A stretch of DNA of 64,000 nt, taken from assembly GCA_949130495.1 (NCBI GenBank), contig OX422208.1, positions 641,164,023 to 641,228,022 of the forward strand. Reading direction: 5' to 3'. How positions within the stretch are numbered: the stretch's first letter is position 1; the number at the start of each line of letters is the position of its first letter. The notes below the pieces were generated by a model, which saw nothing but the letters and a program-made list of their open reading frames with translations, had not been told where the DNA came from and did not search any database. The DNA comes from Sambucus nigra (taxonomy: Eukaryota > Streptophyta > Magnoliopsida > Dipsacales > Adoxaceae). The position numbers and the translations under genes are program-made. This document shows positions 24,986 to 36,289 of this stretch, piece by piece.

Positions 24986-26049
24986 AGGACCACCCCACCC
25001 ATTCCCAAAATGTTCCAAAACATGTTTCCCATAACCACTGAGTAGGTACTTCATCTATTTTGATGATTATTTCATGTAAATAGTTTGAATTACCTTATCT
25101 TTTGATCTGGGTATATGCATAATGGAGCTCTTCCTCTTATGCCGATGCAGGAAATGACGCAGCAGGTTGGCCCGATCAAGCTACTTAGGCTATTTTATTC
25201 TTATTTTTTATTAGTCAAAATCTCTTCTTTTACTTTACTTGGTTTAATTTCAAATTGTACCATTTTCAGGCTACTAGACATACTTGGCGAGTTTATGTTT
25301 GGGGGCTCTCTCCCACTGCAAACGAAAAGGTTTTGCTCCACCCTTTTACCTCTGTTATAATTGTTTTTTTCCTTCTTATATGGACTTTTCGATTTTGTTA
25401 TATACTTAACATCCTTCATATTCTATCTTAACCTAATACTAATTCTATTACTAATGTCCATTTATTTCTATACCACACCAATCTTCGTTTATATATTTGA
25501 TTTCAATTGTTTTTTAAATTAATCTAATTTGGAAACTCACATTACATTTGGTAGTGATACAAAATTGAATAGGCTTATTTTTGGGTGCCTTATCATTAAC
25601 TCTGATTTATTACATGTGATATTGAAGAATGTTGATTGTAGATCATAGTTTTATATCCTTGAACATATTTAATTAGATTTTTCATGGAACGACCTGACAT
25701 GTTAAGTGATTGTTGCTTAATGTGATCTACATTTTCTGAAAATGCTTTCAGTTGGATCAACGAAATTTCTTATCGTAGTCCGATGCAACTTTCTTTAGCC
25801 ATGTCATGTCTGCAATTGGAGAAAACACTGCTGGTCCAGGTTCGTGAATGTCTCATACAGAGTAACATGTTAAATTTTCATTATCATGTCACCTATAATA
25901 TTCTGAAGTTAAGACCATTTTAATTGCAACTGTCAGGGGATGCTGTTGTCAATGTTTATATAAATCACGAGAAGAAGTTTGCTTTTGTGGAGATGAGATC
26001 CGTTAAGGAGGCCAGTAACGCTATGGCTTTAGATGGAATTATTTTCGAG
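24986..26049 (+). pseudogene. Captured U2AF65 (splicing factor U2AF large subunit) fragment, five exon pieces
   Basis: Exon-like pieces lie in order: 24986-25042 (PPHPFPKMFQNMFP), about 25122-25165 (GALPLMPMQEMTQQ), 25270-25329 (ATRHTWRVYVWGLSPTANEK, start of an RRM with RNP2), 25779-25839 (FFSHVMSAIGENTAGP) and 25937-26049 (DAVVNVYINHEKKFAFVEMR with RNP1, then ASNAMALDGIIFE). Introns between them start GT and mostly end AG. These match the linker and first RRM of plant U2AF65, which binds the polypyrimidine tract of introns. Changes such as RVYVGG to RVYVWG at RNP2, and loss of the remaining RRMs, indicate a dead fragment. Confidence 0.85.
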
Positions 26050-26154
26050 GTATTTATTTAGTTTGTATGTTTTTAAGTATGGATTTGTTACAAAATGATT
26101 GGACATTTTGTAAATTTGGGTTTTCTGAATTTTTGTTATGGTGTTGGTTTTTAG

Positions 26155-26662
26155 GTGATTTCGGGAGAGTATGGCTTTATTGTGCAGTTGAACGAGGGTC
26201 ATCACCTTAAGAAGAAGACAACTGAATTTCGCATGGACAAGGTTTTGCAACCTTTTAATGGGATAAAAATCAACGTCACAAAAATTAGGCTGAAAGAGGT
26301 GCTTTTTTAATTTGAAGCGAGTGAGGGCGATGAAGTCTAGTTCTTCCCTAACTCACCCATTGACGTAGAGAATTCTCCAAGTGTTGTGGCCATTAATGTA
26401 TGCCACTTAGTTGTTTATTTTTTAGGGTCTTATGTCTTGTGTAAGAGTTTGTACTAATGTTATTTTTGTTGTGTATGAATCTAACAGACCAGTCCTATTG
26501 AATATGGGCACGTTCTTCTCATTTATCGTGTTCAAGTTCTTACCACAGAGGATTGACCATGAAACCTTCCTGTTTGTGCTTTACATGGCAATAGAAGCAG
26601 GGAGCCTATATTTCCATATGGGTGAAAATAGCCTCCGCGCATTCATTGATTCACAGATATGA
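26155..26662 (+). pseudogene. Captured GDP-L-galactose phosphorylase (VTC2/VTC5-type) fragment
   Basis: Exon-like 26155-26397 follows TTTTTAG and encodes EYGFIVQLNEGHHLKKK, FRMDKVLQPF, FEASEGDEV and SPIDVENSPSVVAINV, with two in-frame stops (26308 and 26338). After a short intron (GTATGCC...TAACAG), exon-like 26487-26662 encodes SPIEYGHVLLI and, after a frame change near 26540, QRIDHETFLFVLYMAIEAG. In plants this enzyme commits carbon to vitamin C synthesis. The copy stops just before the position of the catalytic histidine motif of this HIT-like family, where a minisatellite begins. Hence it is non-functional. Assignment rests on remembered family motifs in the right order. Confidence 0.8.
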
Positions 26663-27010
26663 TAATTGATTCATTGATTCACATACTTGGATAACTGAAA
26701 TGATCAGTAAACAGTATCAGATATGATAATTGATTCATTCATTCATTCATTCACATATATGATAATTGATTCATTGATTCACATACTTGGATAACTGATA
26801 TGATCAGTAAACAGTGTCAGATATGATAATTAATTCACATACTTGATTCACTGATTCACATATATGATAATTGATTCATTGATTCACATACTTGGATAAC
26901 TGATATGATCAGTAGACAGTATCAGATCTGATAATTGATTCACATACTTGATTCATTGATTCACTTGATTGTGTCATATCAATATTGTATTCACAGATGT
27001 TGTATTTAGG
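26645..27010 (+). repeat. Minisatellite inside the CACTA element
   Basis: About three diverged copies of a 100-120-base unit contain ATATGATAATTGATTCATTG, ATTCACATACTTGGATAACT and GATATGATCAGTAAACAGT. Short ATTC subrepeats (26730-26750) are embedded. It starts exactly where the VTC2-like fragment breaks off. Confidence 0.75.
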
Positions 27011-27522
27011 TGAACAATTCACTTGATTCACATATGATTCAATTGTATGTTTGGATTAACTTATGATTCAATTTACATATGTTGTATTTAGCAGCGTTTA
27101 TGGACTCAATTGCCTAATCGATCAATTGTATGTTTGGATTTGGATTCTCTACCCTGGAGCTGCATCAATTATGTTGCATGATCGTAAAATCTACAACAGA
27201 TTCGACATGGTTGACCATCATTACATCTCATCTTCTTCCCCCAAATGCATAATTTGATTCAAGGCATGTGGGAACATTAAAAGCGTATTTGAAAAGCATA
27301 AGATACATGTGTAGGAAATGGCATATAGTAACAGGAATGAACATTTTCTTCTTCACTCATCCAATAATATCATTGCATGCTCAACACTCTTAGAATGTGA
27401 GAAATCTTTAAATTGAGGATGTACGAATGCAGATGATGTTTTTATAAGCTTGAAAAGCAAAAGTATTTTGCATTTATTTGCTTGTATTGGCAGGTTTTAT
27501 ATTTTGACTTGACCTTAAAAAG
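27011..27522 (+). other. CACTA interior, unassigned
   Basis: An open stretch at 27063-27257 has no family I recognise. The rest is A+T-rich and intron-like, leading to the RBOH fragment. Confidence 0.3.
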
Positions 27523-28067
27523 GTTTTGATGCACTTACCCGAAGGTGTAATATAACCGGGGATTCCATCACTAATGCACAGTTGAAAGAGTTGTGGGAAC
27601 AAATAGCAGATCAGAGTTTTGATTCTCGGCTTCAAACTTTTTTTGACATGTGAGAAATTCAGTAGAGTCATCATTAATACATTATTAAGATTATTATTAC
27701 TGTTTTTTTAGTGCAGGATGAATTTAGTGCAAGGTAGATAAAGATGCAGACATTAGAATCACAGAAGCAGAAGTTAGAGAAGTATCCTCATATAATTGAA
27801 AATTTATCCTTGTCACCTTCATATTTTATTTATATTGTGGACATCACAAGGACATACATTAAGAATTAAGATTCCATATGAGTTACACCAAAGTTGACTT
27901 TGATATATGCCTATCTTTTACGGGTGGTTTGCTATTGGAATTTTGTTTATGTTTCTAATGAATTAATAATTGTGTTTGTAGATTTTTAGTCTTAGTGCTT
28001 CTGCCAACAAGCTGTCCAATATTCAAAAATAATCCGACGAATATGTAGCACTGATCATGTAGAAAGG
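27523..28067 (+). pseudogene. Captured RBOH (respiratory burst NADPH oxidase) EF-hand fragment, three exon pieces
   Basis: Piece one (27523-27651) encodes [15 protein letters not shown] and [20 protein letters not shown]. Piece two (about 27732-27780) encodes VDKDADIRITEAEVRE, the EF-hand loop, with Ile where Gly is usual. Piece three (27981-28067) encodes SLSASANKLSNIQK, a stop, then SDEYVALIM. Two intron-like spacers separate them. Plant RBOH proteins use this N-terminal calcium-binding region to control superoxide production at the plasma membrane. Only the EF-hand part was captured. The heme-binding membrane segments and the FAD/NADPH domains are absent. Confidence 0.8.
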
Positions 28068-28875
28068 AAGTAAGCCTTCTGAGATGCGCACTTCATTACT
28101 TTTTAGTTAAGTTTATTTTGTGTGCATATAGTTAGGTGTAAACAAATGATTTGACTTTTGGGATGGTTGTAGAGGAGGTTCGATGGGGGCTAGCAGGTTT
28201 GTACAGGGGTGTGGTTGTAGGTGACAGTGGGAGGGGAAACAGGGCTATATGTGTGCGGGGTTGTATGGTATGGGTTTCTGGTTGGGCAACCGGGGTAGGG
28301 AGTTTGGATATTTTGCTGTAGGTGATGAGAGTGTAGCTGATATATGGGGATATAAGCGGGGGCAGCTGGTATACTGGGTGTGTGCATTTTGGTAAGAGGG
28401 TGTGAGCAGGTAGGTAGGGAGTGTGTGGGTGTGGTAATAGTTTTGTTTGAACTGGTTTTATGTTTCTTTTCTCTGAGATGCATTTCTGATTGCAGTTAGA
28501 AAGAAATTTTTGTTGGCGGTGTTTTCGCGACTTGGGTTGATTCAGATTTTGAAGGCCGGAGAAAGCAATCCTTTCTGAAAGTTCCTATTTTTGTTCTTTA
28601 TATTTGCGCTTCTTCTCTGTTCTGGGTTGTGATTTTTTTTTCATTTTTGGACTATATAGGCTTTATGATTGGACACATGAGAAAGTTCGTGATGGATAAC
28701 GGTGCCTTTATGCCTAATACCATGTTAGGAACACTTGCGAACAACACTATGAATTTCGATCTTTTGTACGAGCTCTTTATGAATTTCGATCTTATGGACG
28801 ATCTCTCGTTCATTTGGAGACCTTAACACCATTGAAGCAGGTTGGCAGGTATATAAAAATAGGTTTTTACTTATA

Positions 28876-28928
<53 letters not shown>

Positions 28929-29640
28929 TGAATATCATTTTTAAGTAATATAGTATTAAGTTTGAATGATCACAGGACACTCATAATTAGAAACTTAACC
29001 TTTTCAATATTCTTTTTTTTTCTTCTTTCAAAATGGATTTTTGTATTTATGTCAAACTCTGACTGAAAATTGAAATTGACAATGAGTTGGGTCAGGGTTA
29101 ATTTACTCGATCAACTTATTAAGAGTTGTGTATAGTTCATGTTATGATATGCGAAATATGTGTCATGTTTAATTAATTGATTTGTCTTACATGTTAACCT
29201 ATCTAACATGTCAACGTATTATAGCCAAAACATTTATTCGTCTTACCATGAATATTAACTTCTGATTCGACTTGGTATACCCCTGTAGTCTTTATATATG
29301 ACTAAATTAGCTTTTTTTAGAACTTTGTATATGTATTGTATACAGGCTTCCGCCCCTTAGGCGGGTTCTTTTTATACACTTTAGCTTCTTATAAAAAAAA
29401 GACCATTAGATTTTTAATTCGTGAGCTTTCCATATTAATCCCTGGTCAATAATAGTTTTTAATTGTTATAACTGCTCTTAAACCTCTATGTACCATAGTG
29501 GCTCTATATACCATAACTGATCTTCTATTCCTATGTCTACCATAGCTGCTCTTCTATTCCTCTTTTACTGAACTTTTGGTCTATTATTTACCATACTACG
29601 GTTACTACTAGTGTAACTAACCCAGTTACATTTTATTATT
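28068..29640. other. CACTA interior with G-rich block and unassigned open frames
   Basis: 28160-28450 is strikingly G/T-rich on the plus strand. Its minus strand is open (28190-28483) for a Thr/His/Pro-rich peptide (IPAAPAYIPIYQLHSHHLQQ). The plus-strand stretch 28629-28826 is open and carries a direct repeat (MNFDLLYELF/MNFDLMDDLS). A (CA)n(TA)n run lies at 28878-28928. None of these matches a family I know. They may be pieces of further captured genes. Confidence 0.35.
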
Positions 29641-29645
29641 TGCAG

Positions 29646-29900
29646 ACATACACATGGCATATCTGACATACGTAGTATTCAAAGGCCTAAATCCAAGTGT
29701 TTACACTTCGTGGCAAGCAACATAAGCACAAGTCACTGGATACCGAGGCGCCGTATTAAAAAAAATTGAGTCCATTGAACTTGCTCAACAGGCATACTCC
29801 GAGTACACGAGGGAGGATGTCACCGCATCAATACCCTCTACGGTTGATATATCTAGACTTCACGAAGCTTATCCATCTCGTGGTGACCCCTGGTCTAGGG
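29646..29900 (+). pseudogene. Viroplasmin-like N-terminal domain (RNase H1 type, Cauli_VI), partial
   Basis: The reading AYLTYVVFKGLNPSVYTSW, then QVTGYRGAVLKKIESIELAQ and AYSEYTRED, matches the small domain found at the N-terminus of eukaryotic RNase H1 and in several plant proteins: an aromatic Val-Val-x-x-Gly strand, a (Val/Ile)-Tyr-x-x-Trp turn, Val-x-Gly-(Phe/Tyr), then an Ala-Tyr helix. It binds RNA/DNA hybrids in RNase H1. One in-frame stop lies after SWQAT. No RNase H catalytic domain follows. It may come from a host gene captured by the CACTA element, or belong to the element's own old gene set. Confidence 0.6.
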
Positions 29901-30179
29901 TTAGAATGATTTGTTACATGTTTATGACATTTCATGTGGTCGAAGTGTTGTGTCATTATTTTTTTTATTCTATGTTCATTTTGTACTTGGCGCCCACGAA
30001 GGGGTTGTTTGATGTTAAATTAAGTTTAAACAAGTTTTATGTGTACTGGATATTTGGAATATGAGAAATATAAATGAAATTTTGTCAAAATTTTTAGACT
30101 TGATATCATGATATTTATTTTACTTTCATTATTTCATTATTTTGTGAAAATATAAAGATATTTGTAATAGCTCTTACCA

Positions 30180-30584
30180 CATTTAACAAATTCAATTTTG
30201 TAACTGCTAATAGCAGTCACAAATTTGTCACTACTATCAATGTTGTAACTGCTAACAGCAGTCACAAATATAAGATTCGTAACTGCTGTCAGCAGTCACC
30301 AATATAAGATTCCTAACTGCTGTCAGCAGTCACAAATATAAGATTCCTAACTACTGTCAGCAGTTATGAATCTAATATTCCTAACTGTTGACAGCAATTA
30401 CAAATAACAGTTACAAATTGGGGTCACCAGTCATAACTCCCATAGGGGTTATAAAAGTCTGTAACTGCTGTTAGGAGTTACAAACTTTCTTTTGTCACCC
30501 CCTAAATTATGACGATAAATAGCAGTTATAAAGGTCATTTATGAGTGCTAACAACACTCACAAATCTTCCATTTTGGTGTAGTG
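30180..30584. repeat. CACTA right subterminal repeat array
   Basis: Units such as AACTGCTGTCAGCAGTCAC and TAACTGCTAATAGCAGTCAC repeat in both orientations about every 30-40 bases and mirror the left array. They end with the terminal inverted repeat ATTTTGGTGTAGTG. Confidence 0.75.
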
Positions 30585-30587
30585 GAC

Positions 30588-32151
30588 ATGAACCCCCACA
30601 ACCCGTTAGTAAACCCGCAACCTCCAAATCGTGTTTGATCCCAAAAATCCGTGACCCAAACTCCATACCATCTTGACCCAACACCCCTTGACCCTGCTCG
30701 ATCCTCACTCAAACTCAATACCCGTAAGCTATTTAACCCGTTGCCACTTCAAACATGCTTTACTGAAGCCATTAACCATTTATCCCACAAATCCATTTTA
30801 ACCCACACCCATTTCTCCTCTTTAAGCACCCAAGCATATTTTTATCCACCTGACAAATCGCGAACCAAAGATAAAAAAATAAAACCCCTACTGATTTAAC
30901 AACTTGGACCTTATACCTTCACACCTTCTTACACCCTTTTTGCAATCCAGCTACACACGCCACCAAACTCAGTACCACCCTTTTCCTAGCCTCCTTAGCC
31001 TCATGCCTTTAAAAGAGGGGGAAGTAGAGGAAGAAAAATTCGGACAACTTAAGACGGTGGAGAGTGTAATTTTTAGTTTTAGAGCTCCATGTATGGAGCT
31101 AATTTATTTTAGGAGTAGGATTGTAAGTATTTTTCTTTCTTCTTTTAATAGTTTTTTAGTGACTTGAGTGTGAGGGAGATTATTGTGAAATGCAAATTTT
31201 GAGTTGGTATTAAATTTCAGTGTTCATAAACTCATATTTGTGGGTGAAATTAATTGTTTATATTTGAGAAGATAATATTGAATTCAAGGAGACCTGGTTT
31301 ATTTATTTATTCTCATTCCATTTTATTTGTATGCCTTGTATTGTGTCATTATTACATTTTATATGTAATAATATCATACTGAGAGGCTAAATACTCCATT
31401 CAAGGGGATGGAACCATTAAATTAATTATTTTTATTTTTTTTGTTTGTTTATTTATTATGCCCCTTTGAATATTAATATTAAAATTTTACAATTTATATT
31501 TACGCCTCAAGAGAGGGTGAATTATTTTCGAGAGAAAATTATAAATTCAGATTATAATATTTATTCATTAATTAAATTAGAGATGGGTAATTTTTTAATG
31601 GTATTATAGTTTGAATTTCTCTACTCTAAGAATGTAATTTTTTATGACTTAAAATACTTTAGTGGATTTTCCCTAGCGGGTGATTTATTAGAAAATGTTT
31701 AAATATAATTTTTGTGAGTACGTGAAATTTAAATATTAATCTTCTAAAAAGATTATATGTAACTTTATATTTGCAACGAGAGTTGATTTGTGAATTTATA
31801 TATGTTTTGGGGTGACAAACTAATTAATGAAAATAAATAGGTTAAGTGGTGAAGTTTAATCCCTTGAATTATCTCATAATTATTTTCTCCTCATATTTAG
31901 CTCACTTTATTGTTTTCTTTATTTATTAGTGTAGTTCTAATTTTTTTTTTATAATTACTCGTATAAATATCCCTTCATAGTTGTTTTAAAAATCATACTT
32001 GTTTTCACTTTGCTCTTGTCCACATTAGAGAGCGCGGATTGATCCCTTACTTGTTAATATACAATTTTAGTGTGTTTGTAAGTACCAAAAGGGATTTTTG
32101 ATTAACAGTATTTTACTCTACAACGACATATACAAAAAAGTCGTGTAATCA
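30588..32151 (+). repeat. Element B 3' LTR, right part
   Basis: This part is the copy of about 6410-6752 plus 13767-14977. It ends GTGTAATCA at 32151, followed by the target duplication TTCTT. Open frames at 30651-31167 are composition by-products shared with the 5' LTR. Confidence 0.8.
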
Positions 32152-32156
32152 TTCTT

Positions 32157-33448
32157 CACTTTTTGTGTTGAAAAACATTTATTTTTATTCACAACAAAAC
32201 ATCATTGAATATTGTTCTTGTGAATTAATTTAGAACCGTAGAAAGTTTTGTATCCATTGCATACAGCGTGGTGGAGAGGATCGCCATTGTTGCGTTATGA
32301 AACCTGCGGTGATTCACTGCTGAAGACGAAGGTTGAGGTTGACGGAGGATGTGAGGATATTTTTGTCCATTATCAATTTGTATGTCGTACGCCGTTACAC
32401 CGTTGAAGAAATTCAAGATCGCATCTACAACAATGGATCCGAATATCAAAGCGTATTCAACATCATAACCTCTGCGAGAATGAACTTGGTAAAGTTTTAT
32501 TTTTAAGTTCCTTAAAGTTCATACTTAGTATTGGGAAATTTTCATAAAATGTTTTTTATAAAAATAAGAAGTAAACCCCAGACCGGTAGCGAACCGATAT
32601 ATATAAACATTTTATTCCAGGCGGACCGGTCCGGTTAGGAGGCGGATCGGCTCGACCAAGGATCCGTTCTTTTTAAAATAGGCTTTATCGGTTCGCTACC
32701 GGTCTGGGGTTTACTGGATCTGCAGCAAGCGGATCGGTCCGGTTGAGGGGCGGACCGGTCCGTGGGTGGATTGGTTCGTTTAAAAGGGGTGGACTTCTTA
32801 TTGTTTGGGGTGCGAGTCCTTGGAGGGTGCTGCGTGTATTCTCTTGCTGAGTTCAAGACTACGTGTCTTTGTGGGTTGGCTGCGCGTTGATCCATTTCAG
32901 ATTTATCTATGTAGTTGTAAGTTGCGATTTATATATTCATAGTGAAATAAAGGTTTTACCGGAAAGGTTTTTTTTCCTGAAATTTGTGTCTCAGCATATT
33001 TACTGTGTCGCATGCTTTATTTATTTATGGGTTGACACACGCACCTTAGATGCATGTTTAGGGACTCTAATTAAATAAGGGGTACTTGGAAACTTGCGAA
33101 TTTAATTTAAATTAATTATCACACAGTAGCACACTTTTCAGAGGACTACAGCCATGTAATTCTTGCGAGGATCAAAGTTGTTCCTTAGAGATTTTTGAAG
33201 AATAGTGCATTATACTTGTGGCGGATATAAAGTAGTTTGTAAGTCGACTCTCTTGTAAATTTCAAAGTGAATAAAAGGTTTTTACCCGAAAGTTTTTTTT
33301 CCCTGAAAGATGGCCTTGTCGTATTTATTTTATCACCATAGATGCATGATTAGGATAAAAAGATAAAATTGGTTTAAAATTGTCTTCCTCATTTAAAATT
33401 GGTATTGCAATTTGGTTTAAAATCACTCTTGCGATTATTTTACTTTCA
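32157..33448 (+). repeat. Element C 5' LTR, right part, with internal duplicated LTR-like segment
   Basis: This continues the LTR interrupted at 5177 and ends TTTCA at 33448, before the primer site. Two U5-like segments are present: GTGAAATAAAGGTTTTACC ... GGTTTTTTTTCCTGAAAT (about 32940-32980) and GTGAATAAAAGGTTTTTACC ... TTTTTTTTCCCTGAAAG (about 33268-33310). Each is followed by an ATAGATGCATG/TTAGATGCATG mark. The simplest reading is a second, related LTR inserted or duplicated inside this LTR (roughly 32520-33135). It brings the GGTCCGG motif cluster and a perfect inverted repeat (32570-32715). Confidence 0.5.
32570..32715. repeat. Perfect 30-base inverted repeat
   Basis: Left arm 32570-32599 (begins AGTAAACCCCAGACCGG) and right arm 32686-32715 (ends CCGGTCTGGGGTTTACT) are exact reverse complements, with an 86-base spacer that itself contains the palindrome CGGACCGGTCCG. 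It can form a strong hairpin in DNA or RNA. Confidence 0.85.
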
Positions 33449-33453
33449 AAAAT

Positions 33454-33464
33454 TGGTATCAGAG
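33454..33464 (+). promoter_or_regulatory. Primer-binding site of element C
   Basis: TGGTATCAGAG (continuing TGGG instead of CC) lies five bases inside the LTR end. It is a shortened form of the initiator-Met tRNA site seen in elements A and D. Confidence 0.7.
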
Positions 33465-33540
33465 TGGGTTGAACTAAGTTATTGTGTTAGATGCTTATTT
33501 TGTGCTTTTTCGGTGATTTTTTTTGTTTCCTTTATCTAGA

Positions 33541-34320
33541 TGGATTCTCATAGTTTGGACGACTTAAATCGTTTTGATTTGAAGTTTTCTGAAAGAATTA
33601 AAATTCTTGAAAAAAAATTATCATTTTAAATCTGCTTTGGATCTTTTGCGTATGGTTCAAAATCAAAGAGATTTCATTCGTGAGATAATTGTCGACATGT
33701 ACCATGATTTAAAAAATTAGAACTGTCCAAAAATGAGAGTGATGAAAGGGTCCAATTTTTAGAGAAAGAAGTAGAGGAGGTAAAAAAAATCTAGAGTTAA
33801 TGTTTGTGTCATTGAGGATAGTGTTTTAATTAATGATTTTATGGTAAGTGAGAAGAATCTTAGGGATAAATTTTCTTTTATTAAGGGGGAGAATTATAAC
33901 CTTCTATAAATAATTGCAAATTTAAAGGAGGAGTCCCTAAAATTGAAAGAGTCAAACTCTTTGCTTGAGTCTAAAATTTTGATGTTAAAAGATGATATAA
34001 CAGACTAGAGTCATGTTGGTAGTAATGATAATGGCTCACATGTTTCTATTGTTGCGAGTGTTGAAGCCAAAACCATAGTTTATTTGAGAGGGTCAACCAA
34101 AAACCGAGGACGTTATAAAATGTCGATTCACAGGTAACATTGCTCCCGTTTACAGTTGTTCACATTGTGGTAGGAAAGGTCACCTCAGGCCTTTTTGTTT
34201 TGATCTTGGAATAGGTCCTAGGAAGTTTAAGGATACTATCCCATTTGTTCCCATAACTCCTCAAGTTAGTTACACACACATTTGGGTTAAAAAAATGTAT
34301 TTTATAGATGTTAAATGTTA
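33541..34320 (+). pseudogene. Element C: coiled-coil and second zinc-knuckle part of gag, broken
   Basis: It begins with an ATG at 33541 (MDSHSLDDLNRFDLKF), 77 bases after the primer site. Coiled-coil-like heptads follow (KILEKK, KNESDERVQFLEKEVEEV) with several frame changes and stops. An intact CCHC knuckle CSHCGRKGHLRPFC then lies at 34157-34198, almost the same as in element A (CTHCGRKGHLRKFC). The N-terminal gag domain that should come first is not here. A related piece sits downstream at 35740. The reading has at least three breaks and no function as it stands. Confidence 0.65.
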
Positions 34321-35739
34321 GGTTGGTTAATTCTCACATTCCTGCACGTGATACTTCACATGTTATTTCTTATGGATGATTGCTTGCATGATTTTATTTG
34401 TCATACGCTAGTTGTGCTTCATGATATATGTTTGATAGTGTTATGACGTGTGTAATTTTTGTATTATATTTTTTCTTTTATTGAGTCATATTGGAAAAAT
34501 ACAAAAAGATTTTTGGTTTTATATATTTTTTTAGAAAATAAAAAATATTTTGTTTTTCGAAAAAATATTTTAAAAAATTTAAAAAGAATTTCGGTACTTT
34601 CTATATTTTAGTTTTACACATTTGGTACGGACTATTTGTCTGTTTGAATTCAATTCCTTCCGTAATTTCCATGTGGCTAGGCCATTTGGTTATAACTTTA
34701 GATACTTGAATTGATCTTAACCATGTTTATGGAGTTGTTTCGAGCTTGACTTGCTTTATAGATTCAACTTTGTTCACACTTCCACACACACATGTACGAG
34801 CTTATTGGATTTTGACTTCATGATGCATATATTGAGCTTGGTGATATGTTCTCCTATTAATTTTTCCATCTACATGTTTATTTGACTATGGAGAATTTGT
34901 GCATGTGAGAACCGTTGCCCGTGAGAATTTATTTATCATTAAAAAAATGATGAGTGTGCACGGGAAAGGGCTGCGAGAGTATAATGAACTCGCCGTGAAA
35001 GCCACTGTTTGAAAAGTGCCCAAGAAAAAGATTAAGGCAGTAAGAATAAATATATGCCAAAAAGGGGCCAAACAGTTTAGTTTGATATGATCATTCAAAA
35101 GAAAAGAATAAAAAAGAAAAATATGATCATGTTTATATTTTGAGGGTGTTTGGATGGAAATAATCAACAGGTTTGCACATTGAAAATGAATCCTAGTTAT
35201 GCTTATTTTTTCGTGACACTATTGATTTATAAAATCATTAATATTCTAGGTTTGTGTGCGTTGTGTTTGTTTTGTTCATTAAGTTCAACTTTATTTGTCA
35301 ATTGAGTCTAAAGCTTTGCTAGATAAAGTTTGCGGTCAATAAGAACTTCTTGAACATATTTGACTGTTTAGGTTATAATTTTTTTGTTACTAGGTCACAC
35401 CCATTCATTACATCCCACATGTTTAGACACATTGATACTATGCTAGCGTGTAAAGTTGATATGTTTTGTGTCATGTTTTGCGGTCGATTATACCATATAT
35501 TATATATATATTGGGTATTGTTTGATATTTTTGTAGGTTTTACATTTTTTGAGATAAATTGATAATTTTAAAAAATAATTAGTTGTGTTTGACTTTGAGA
35601 TGATCATTACACATGCTTGATTTATATTTTTTGTGATGATATTCTATCTTCTATGCGATCCTTCGTATTTCATGTCGGTGTTTCTAATTCTTTGTCTATT
35701 TCGGATAAAAACAAAGTGGGAGAGGAAATTATAAAATCA
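34321..35739 (+). other. Element C spacer homologous to the post-gag spacer of A
   Basis: Collinear with 10700-11600 of A. It contains the hairpin block at 34960-35008 and a purine tract AAAGTGGGAGAGGAAATT at 35710, the place where A has its polypurine tracts. No coding homology. Confidence 0.65.
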
Positions 35740-36270
35740 CAATTGTCAACTCCCTTTGTAATGTCGATTCTTTAAAGGTAGATGAAATTGTAGGTGATCT
35801 TCAAACCTATGAGAGAGACATGTGTCCCCCAATGAAGAATGATAAAGGGTTTAGCTTTTAAAGCATATAACATGGATTTCTGGTTCTAGAGATAACACAG
35901 ATTCAGATATAGAGGAGATGATTGTCTTTGACAAAAAGTTCAAAAAAAGTTTATGAAATTTATGAAAAGGCTAAACTCAATAATTATAAAACTAAGAACT
36001 TGTCTAAAAACTCTGATAGAAACACTAGGGATAAGTCTAAGGATGAACCAGAGAGATACTCTGAATGCCATGGCATTGTCCATATGTCACATGAGTGTCC
36101 CACTAGGAAAAATAGGAAAGGTAAGAAGCTGAAGGCATTGAATGCCATCCTTAGAGATGGTGAACAGGAAGAGACTGATTCTCTCATTGAATATAGTTTT
36201 ACTACGTTTATGGAGAGTCAAGCGGGCTGTATTAGTATATCTTCACCAGATGAAGGCACAGTTTTTTAAT
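35740..36270 (+). pseudogene. Element C-type gag, middle part, displaced
   Basis: Reads VDEIVGDLQTYERDMC, then after a frameshift a Lys-rich part and YSECHGIVHMSHECPT, ending near SISSPDEG. In A the matching order is LEELVGDLQTYELDMF and YFGCEGYGHRAYECPT, so this piece should precede, not follow, the stretch at 33541-34320. The first knuckle has Tyr in place of its first Cys and Val in place of Gly. Either the C element was rearranged, or this is a piece of another copy fused here. It ends where minus-strand element E begins (about 36270-36290). Confidence 0.65.
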
Positions 36271-36289
36271 CTTTGTACTCAGGTCTCTC

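Noticed and set aside
26645..27010. Possible CRISPR-like or satellite array
   Set aside because: Few diverged direct repeats without unique spacers, in plant DNA inside a transposon. A minisatellite explains it.
28629..28826. 65-residue open frame considered as a captured exon
   Set aside because: No family recognised. A direct repeat and low complexity explain part of it. Kept only as an unassigned stretch.
32635..32895. Minus-strand frame rich in Arg/Pro/Ser in the C LTR
   Set aside because: Arises from the GGTCCGG motif cluster and the inverted repeat. No homology.
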